In this document: in pieces, positions 54,208 through 64,000 of the stretch
Layout: the number at the start of each line of letters is the position of its first letter
How positions within the stretch are numbered: position 1 is the first letter of the stretch
NCBI RefSeq assembly: GCF_040712315.1
Contig: NC_134017.1
Coordinates: 5,238,001-5,302,000, forward strand
DNA from: Castanea sativa
Lineage: Eukaryota > Streptophyta > Magnoliopsida > Fagales > Fagaceae
Direction of reading: 5' to 3'
Length of the DNA stretch: 64,000 bases
Made by a program: the position numbers and the translations under genes
The notes under the pieces: generated by a model
What the model was told of the DNA's origin: nothing
Databases searched by the model: none
Seen by the model: only the letters and a program-made list of their open reading frames with translations

Positions 54208-55125
54208 ATTAAAAGCAAATTTTCTCTTCACACTAGATCCAATTTATTCAACTTCAGAGAGTACATTAACCAAAGCATGCTCAATTAATAATTCAATTAA
54301 ACTTTTTCTTGCTGTATTACAATGTTGGTCAGCCATATTGCTAGCAAGCAAGCATTCCATTTTGCATTGTTTCATAGGTCCAAGGATCAACATACATAAA
54401 GTCTCAACCAAAAATAAAATATATATTTAGAAGTAAGTTCTAAGAAAGCCAATATGTGTAGCCTTTTTTGGCCATTTGACTTGGATTAGTACATGGGAGC
54501 ATGTAGGTCTACCAACTACAAAGTGGTTAAATCCAACCAGAATGAATTTTTCTTTAATTTATTATGTGTGACTTTACCCACTTGGCAAGTTTAGTTTATG
54601 GAGTAATCCCCGGGTCAAATTCTGAGCCACATTTTTTTTGGGGGGGGGGGGGGGAGATGGGGGTTTGGGTAGGAGGGGGTTGCGTAACTTCTCTCTAAGT
54701 TTAAATTTGGAAAATGTCAAGAACTTTTCTATTTCCATAATGAGCTGTTATTTGTATTTTTCCAGGAGGTTTTCCTTATCATCGAAGTAATCTATTTAGT
54801 ATTTAGTAACTGTCTTGTGAGGTTATCCTTGATGAAAATTTAATTCTAAAAAATAATGTAAAAATATTTAAGATTGGACAATATAGTTCTAAAGTGAATC
54901 ATTAGTCATAACTCGTAACAATTCTTCCCCAGAAAAAAAAAAATAAGGAAAGAATCCTAGTCAACATTTCTAGTCACTCTGCCTAACAAAAAACAGTTTC
55001 TCATCAGTTTGCAAGACATTAAAGTGCATAAAATTCAAGAGACGACATCAGTCATGTTTCACTAACTGGCAACACACTAAACATCAAATATGAAAATTGT
55101 AATGCTGAAAGAAACTCTGAGGTTC
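54208..55125. other. Intergenic, no gene seen
   Basis: AT-rich; contains a 17-base G/GGGG tract at about 54637-54654 embedded in a T-rich stretch. Confidence 0.5.
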
Positions 55126-55339
55126 CTAGCCAAATGTCCGCATATAAACCTGGCCCAAATTTGTGGCTCTTGCAAGCATGCCAACACTGTAAGGGTGTGC
55201 ATCGAACCGGCTTGGAACTGCTGACATATGTGGGCTTTGTAGAGTAAATATTGTTCCTTTTTGAGTTGGGGAGATAACATCAACTCCTCTCTCCATATTG
55301 CCAATGAAGATGTATGAATCATCCCAACCCCATATTGCT
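55126..55339 (-). pseudogene. Orphan WD40-protein exon (C-terminal end)
   Basis: The minus-strand frame reads AIWGWDDSYIFIGNMERGVD, VISPTQKGTIFTLQSPHMSA, VPSRFDAHPYSVGMLARATN and LGQVYMRTFG, then a stop at 55126-55128, preceded by an acceptor-like TAG at 55340-55342. This has the look of the last exon of a plant WD40 protein of the DDB2/WDR76 type (W-D-D-S-Y-I-F, then H-P-Y-x-V-G-M). No further exons of such a gene are visible within several kb on the minus strand, so it is probably a duplicated or captured gene fragment. Family from memory, exact parent uncertain. Confidence 0.5.
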
Positions 55340-55679
55340 CTACTTGCACAAAAAAGAGATGTTTAATGCCAATCTTATTTCAATGATTGCAACATATTTT
55401 ATTTATTTGCACACAGTAATTGGTCATACCTATAATGCCATCAGACCACAGTAAAACAACTTATCCTAATCACATTTTACCTTTATGTGTTATTGAAAGA
55501 GTGGTTTTTTATTATTATTTTATTGGCAGGATTGGGGGACTACAGTACATCTATGATTGATATCATCCCTCCTGTCCAAAAAGTCTGGTTAACTCAATGA
55601 GTCATCCAAACTTGATTAAAAGTTGGCATTTGATTTTGATGTAGTTGCAATTAAATAGCAAATGCATAGAGTTGGGCAT

Positions 55680-56280
55680 GGAAGAGACGTGTTTCTTTGG
55701 CTGGACAACTGTCACCGTATGGAGGAATTGTATGTGATGCTGGGAGCAACATCAATGCTAGAGATTTTAGTGTTATCTCTAATGACCATTGGTGCTGATT
55801 CAAGTTAAAGCGCTTCAGGTAAACTAGGAAGAGAGGGATTCTTTAATATGGACTGGATTGTTGCTAAATCTGGTAACTTCAATTGTACAGAAACCTGGGA
55901 AGCTATCAGATCAAGGCAGCCACTGTTGATTGGTGAAGGATGGTTTGGCATTCATCTACTATCCCAAGGTATGCATTACTTGTTGGTTGGCTTGGTTCTT
56001 AGAAATTGATTGACTACCCATGACAGACTTAAATTTTTTATATCAAGGTGACATCTTGCATGTATTTTGTATAGGGTGTAGAGAGATCGCTTAAATTTTC
56101 CAAGCTTTGGAACAATTTGGAAAGCTTATTGTCTCATGTGATGTATTTGGTGGGAACATAATGCTCGCCGTTTTATTCTTGAAGATGCTATATGAATGGA
56201 TTGCTCTGCTTGTATCCTTCTCGGCTGAGGGGTTGCAAGATTTCGTGAATTCTTTGTACATTAGCTAGTTTTATTTTCGA
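55680..56280 (+). mobile_element. LINE relic, zinc-finger/reverse-transcriptase tail
   Basis: Frameshifted plus-strand pieces read FGIHLLSQGMHYLLVGLVLRN, LTTHDRLKF, and later WEHNARRFILEDA, in the order seen at the C-terminus of plant LINE reverse transcriptases (a W-L-x-x-x-x-R-L-x-T-x-D-R-L zinc-finger-associated region followed by W-x-x-R-N-x-R-x-F). The 3' part ends near a CTTATATTTTC block. Many stops. Assignment is from motif order. Confidence 0.45.
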
Positions 56281-56556
56281 TGCCTTATATTTTCTTCTTT
56301 TGTACTCCTTCGTGTCGTTTCAGTACACACCGTGTATTGGAATTGCCTTTTTTATTTAATGAATTTTATTTAGCTATCATAAAACAATAAAAAAAACGTC
56401 TTCGTGCTCCCTGAATCACACTTGTGGAATCTTTTTAGTTTGATCATACTTTGGTCTCTTTCTATCTTCTTCCCTTTATTATAGGGTATAGTATCCAAAC
56501 TTTCAAGTTCCTTTTACTTTATGTTAGTGAATCTGGTAACAAAGTGACCTATTAAA

Positions 56557-56579
56557 TTTTTTTTTTTTTTTTTTTTGAC
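56557..56579 (-). mobile_element. Minimal retroposon footprint (T20 plus GAC)
   Basis: A 20-base T-run followed by GAC, between two near-identical 15-bp repeats AAGTGACCTATTAAA (56542-56556) and AAGTAACCTATTAAA (56580-56594). Alternatively the insert is T(n)GACAAGT with a slightly shorter duplication. Same structure as 43247-43267 and 45210-45225. Confidence 0.5.
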
Positions 56580-56594
56580 AAGTAACCTATTAAA

Positions 56595-59531
56595 AATTTC
56601 TGGTAGCAAAGTGATGTTCATATAATATCATTCATATTCTGAAAATTTTTATGCTGCTCAGAATGACATGTAAATCCCTTAAGGAAATGTTGAGGAACGT
56701 TGTATCTATGATATTACATTTGAGTTTCTCTTGGGGTTGTTAACTTCAAAAGATTTCTGGAAGACTATATTTACCCCTTATTTCGATCTAGTTCATTTAC
56801 AAAGCTTTGTCGGCAAATATATCTTCAATTTTTTTATATGATCACCTTACATACCTGATATTGATAGATCATAGACAAACAAACATCTTAACTGTCACTC
56901 ATGTGATCTGGTTTTAGTTAGGCAGCCGAGGCTTAGGTTTTCTATAGAATGGAGGCTTTGAGGTGCCACTTCTTTTCAAGGGTTAAGGGTTAGTCATTTA
57001 GTGCTATCCCCAGGAAACTTGTCAGTTTCTAGCCCTTCTAGGCTTATCTACAAATCCAACAAAATCTCGCCGCCCCCCGTCCCCCCTCCCCCCTGTATGA
57101 AAAAAAAGGGAAAATAATTATAAAATAGAAGAAACTTTCAAAACCAGAAACGAAATCCAGAACAGCTTGCTTAGGCTGCCATAACTGAGTTTTGGATGAA
57201 AACATCTTACTATTAGATTAATTTATTCCCTAACTTTAAGATGAAAAAATCCATAGAAGGTGCAAATATGTTGTCTCTCTTCATGTACAAAACATTAAAA
57301 GTTAATTTTAACAAGTAGCTTTTGAAAACTGTCGTAACTTTATAATCCTTTTCTATTGAAACATTGCAGGTTGCAGCAAAGGGATTGCCCTTGCAAGAAG
57401 TCATTATTGACATCCTAAAAGGGAAATGGGACCATGAGAGGACTAAGTTTTCCTTGCCACCATTACTGACCCTAGTCAGAATTTTAATATTTACAATTTA
57501 TTGCAACTTGTATGTGTGTAAATGTAATTTTCTTTCATGCTACGCTTGTGGCAGAGGACATTTATGTGTGTTTGTGGTGTGCTTAGGCTTTGGAGAATTT
57601 GAGGATCTATGGTAAATAACTTCAGAAAGAAGGATTAGGTTTTAAAGAACGGCTAGGGCTTTGGTAAAGCACAATACTTGAAAAGAATGATAAACCTTTT
57701 TTTAATGGCATGAAGATCAATATTTGTGGGAACATTGATTCTTCAATTAAAGTCAACTTTTATATGATTATTGTTTGAATGATCCCATGTTTTGGGCTCT
57801 AATGACAATCATTATCTTGTAGATTTCATTGATTCTCAATCTTTCAAACTGTAACTGTCATTCTTTGTAATTCCTTAGGATTACATCATGTATACATCCT
57901 TTATACATGAGGTAGTGCCTCTTCATCAATAAAATTTATAATTAAAAAGAAAAAAAGAAAAGAGATCGATATGATACCAATGAAGCTATTCTACAGGCCT
58001 TATGATCTCTATTGGTAGGATGAAACAATGTCATTTGTAATTTCTGCATTGTCAGAAAATATGTAGAAACTCTTTACCAGAAAACCTATGGATCATTTGG
58101 ACATTCTTCATCATGTGTGGTTGGTTTAAATTTTGTAATTTGTGGCATGTGTATGTACAGTGAAGTTGTTCTCTGAGAACAGTTTCTGCTTCCATATCAA
58201 GTACAGCTGCAGGAATAAATATGTATAACATGATAATTGATACATCACCAGTATAGATTGGCAAACATACATCATCAAGTATGATAATAGAAAACTAGTC
58301 TGCAAGACAGCACTATAACCCAATCTTCTTTGTCTTCTTCTTCCCCCCCCCCCCCCCCCCTTTTCACTTTCCTTAAAAAAAATTTGTACTCTTAAGAAAA
58401 CTTATCTTGGTTTTCAGAGGGACATTGAAGCACTTTCTGCTCCTACTGATGTGTCTTTTGTAAAACATAAGCATTTGTATTATACATGGCTCTTGTCTTA
58501 CATTTCTTTGGTACAAGTTTTGAAGTTTAAACTCAACACAACGAAAAGATTGCCTCTTCTTTAGATGACCAAAGCTGGAACTATTGAAGTTAAATTGAGA
58601 TTAGAGTTGAATATACTGGTGGCAAAACACATCCAATGATAAGATCTAGTAGACTAGGTTTCTTAGAAAAGTCTCGGGTCCGTCACTGCAATGGCCCCAA
58701 TGTCACGGAGAATAACTAAAGTTTGATAAGCATCTCAAACAACACTGCTATGCATTACCCTTGAGAATCCCAAACCAAAGTTTGATCAACTTATCAACCT
58801 AATGATAAGACAGGTGCCATTACCCATGAGCATCATAAGCATCTAAATCATCACCTAAAAAAGTTTTGAAAAAAAAAATTCTCATTCAATTGCATATAAA
58901 GAAATAATGATACTGTCAATATGATAAATTCTTCAATGGATATAATGTATGCAAATCTAACAACTAAAATCTCCAAGTTGTATAGTTAGCAAGAATATAC
59001 ACTGATGGAAATATTCCAAAGTGAAACATAGTATAATTAAAAGAACTAGTTATATATATTGCATAAGTGCTTGTCCCTTGTGCATATAAATGGTGTTTAT
59101 CTAGAAGCTACTTAAGCATGCACACATAGAAACTAAGGTTCTCAACCCCCAAACTCTCTGAATAAAGTGGGAATTCATCCTTCAAATTCACTCAATATAA
59201 TCTACCATTACCAATCATCATCAAAACCAAGTTCAAAGCACATCTTTAGCAATTCCACAAGCTGGAGTAACCCAAAGCACCCTTCCTGATCACATATAAC
59301 AAATGTTCAGGTAAGGTCACAATTTACAAAACCATTCCATGATTCCATCTCATCCCATCCCATCCACAAATATAAAGCCAAATCAAATTGGGATGGGATG
59401 GAATTGTGTGTGAGCTTGGGGCTTGTCTTTGTAAGTTACCTAATATTACAAACAAAAACAGGTATGAGCAACAAATAGACCAAGGAAATAAAATAGGTTT
59501 GATATTGAAAAGAAAATTGAAAGGAACTCAC
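56595..59531. other. Gene-poor stretch, possibly with remnants of exons
   Basis: 57370-57480 reads VAAKGLPLQEVIIDILKGKW and DHERTKFSLPPL after an acceptor-like TTGCAG (about 57365-57370), which looks exon-like, but no partner exon was found and I do not recognise it. 58140-58210 (minus) reads AVLDMEAETVLREQLH after an acceptor-like CCTGCAG, likewise unmatched. A C-run lies at about 58345-58362. The rest is AT-rich without signal. Confidence 0.35.
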
Positions 59532-59797
59532 CTACATTGCACTTGGATATTGATTTCCTTAGTTCTCTCAGTTGCAAACAGGAAAAAAAAAATAATAGTG
59601 TGAAATATGAGATAAGGGTGGCTCTTTATGGTTATGGACCAAGGATACTTAGGTATTGTAGCAGTGCAGTGGAGGTGAGGGTGAAAGAAAGAAAGCGAGG
59701 ATAAGCGATGCGACAGCGTAGTTGGCTGGTGTAGGTTTGGAGTGAAAATGAATGTGGGTGAGAGCATAGTGGAGGTTTGAATTGAAAATTGGAACAA
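59532..59797 (-). other. Possible first exon with chloroplast transit-peptide-like sequence
   Basis: From ATG at 59797 the frame begins MFQFSIQTSTMLSPTFIFTP and continues NLHQPTTLSHRLSSLSFFHP: rich in serine, threonine and hydroxylated residues, with almost no acidic residues, as in plastid targeting peptides. It ends against a good donor (GTGAGT at about 59526-59531 on the minus strand). No convincing downstream exons were found at lower coordinates, although the two exon-like pieces at about 57.4 and 58.2 kb could be considered. It might be a real short-first-exon gene, a truncated duplicate, or chance. Confidence 0.3.
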
Positions 59798-60801
59798 ATG
59801 GGCTTTAGATTCCAGGGAGAAGAAACTAGAAAGAGAGAAATTTGATTTGGGAGAAATGAGATTTCAGAGAGAAGAAAGAGAGAGTGTAGCGGGATTTCGA
59901 AATTTTGAGAACAAATTTGTCTTTTGGTTATACAAAAAGCTGAAGTGTTGAAGTATTTACTTTGATACACATGTCACTTTTTCATTAAACTTAGAAACAC
60001 CATGTGGATGCTGACATGAAGTTCTTGAAACAACATAAACTTTAGGGTTATCCAGCGGGCCTTATGACCCGACCAAACTGACTAGACCCACCTAACTTGA
60101 GGCCCAGCAGGCGGGCCTGAATAGCATGGTAGGTCAGATTCAAGTCCCGTGCTTTTAAAAACCGAAATTTCAGGTCGGGTTATGGGTTAATGAATTTAAA
60201 ACCCGTAGAAACTGACTCGATAGCTCTTTAATTTTTTTTTGATATAAGATAGAATTCTATTTTAACATAATTTAAGTGTATACGTGTGTAAAACTCCTTC
60301 TTGAAAACTTGAACTTAACCCTTGTCCTCCACACCCAACAAGCAGTTATACTTGTGGGCTGACGCAGAGGTATGCCGCGGTCGACAGCTCTTAAATTTAA
60401 AAGGAAACCTTCTGGGTATTTTTCACGCTAACCTGCCTCTCTATATTCACTCTCTCTTTCAAGTTTCATCTCTCTCTCTCTCTCTCAAATCCCTGCTCCC
60501 GCCTTTGCCTTCCTGCCGCCATAGACGTGCTTCTCTCAAAGCACTAGCCCTCGACCTGCTTCCTTGTAGAGCTAAAGCCGCCTCTTAATCAGCTATGATC
60601 TTGTGAAATTTGATGGTGGATGTACTGATATTGTGATGCATGCAGTGCAGTGATGGTGGGAACTGGGAGGAGGAGTGGTGGTGCCGTTTGGTGATAATTT
60701 CTTTTCTTTCTCTCTCTTTCTTTCAATCTCAGATTTGGATTTTATTTATTTCTGCTTCGTTATACTTTCTCAGCTGCCTCTCTCACTCTTTTTTCCAAAA
60801 A
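59798..60801. promoter_or_regulatory. Upstream region of the histidyl-tRNA synthetase gene
   Basis: 60060-60200 is repeat-like (GACCCGACCAAACTGAC, GTCGGGTTATGGGTTAA). 60450-60490 is a CT-rich tract with TCTCTCTCTCTC, common in plant 5' untranslated regions. The frame open from 60640 into the start at 60802 is hydrophobic and not a targeting peptide, so it is probably 5' UTR. Confidence 0.45.

Positions 60802-64000
<3,199 letters not shown>

Overview
This window is AT-rich nuclear DNA of a flowering plant. Genes have many short exons with GT-AG introns, microsatellites are abundant, and much of the sequence is transposon debris. Gene content (S-locus-type receptor kinases, a plant-type cytosolic histidyl-tRNA synthetase, uS3) and the style of the repeats fit a woody eudicot. 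Fagaceae (oak or chestnut) is my best guess, from remembered repeat families rather than from any comparison.

Layout. 1-4.9 kb: LTR and LINE debris with microsatellites. 4.9-20.6 kb: left copy of a segmental duplication. It holds a 10.1-kb Helitron (6957-17085), itself invaded by a 7.1-kb LTR element (8462-15576) that carries an internal inversion, and then an intact G-type lectin S-receptor-like kinase gene (copy A, minus strand). 20.6-33.1 kb: two broken relatives (copies C and D) among small transposons and a duplicated piece of the RPS3 3' end; copy C is fused to the last RPS3 codons. 33.2-39.5 kb: right copy of the duplication without the Helitron, with a second intact kinase gene (copy B). 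40.3-41 kb: a LINE fragment. 42.2-47.0 kb: RPS3 (uS3, minus), whose large third intron holds tandem repeats. 48.2-52.9 kb: a nine-exon gene for a probably plastid NAD(P)-binding Rossmann protein (plus), divergent from RPS3. 53-60 kb: gene-poor, with SINEs, a LINE relic, an orphan WD40 exon and a possible transit-peptide exon. 60.8-64 kb: the 5' part of the histidyl-tRNA synthetase gene, cut by the window end.

The four kinase copies and the two pieces of RPS3 3' sequence suggest that the ancestral block was [5-7 kb type flank - kinase gene - spacer - RPS3], duplicated in tandem. Unequal exchange then truncated the intermediate copies. The two flank copies act as internal controls: each contains transposon insertions whose empty sites are preserved in the other copy. 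RPS3 and the tRNA synthetase are housekeeping translation genes; the kinases are surface receptors of a family that typically evolves by tandem duplication.

I found no RNA gene, CRISPR array or operon-like system. The strongest unusual items are the Helitron with its exact empty site, the LTR element with an internal inversion bounded by a perfect target-site duplication, and the kinase-RPS3 chimera.
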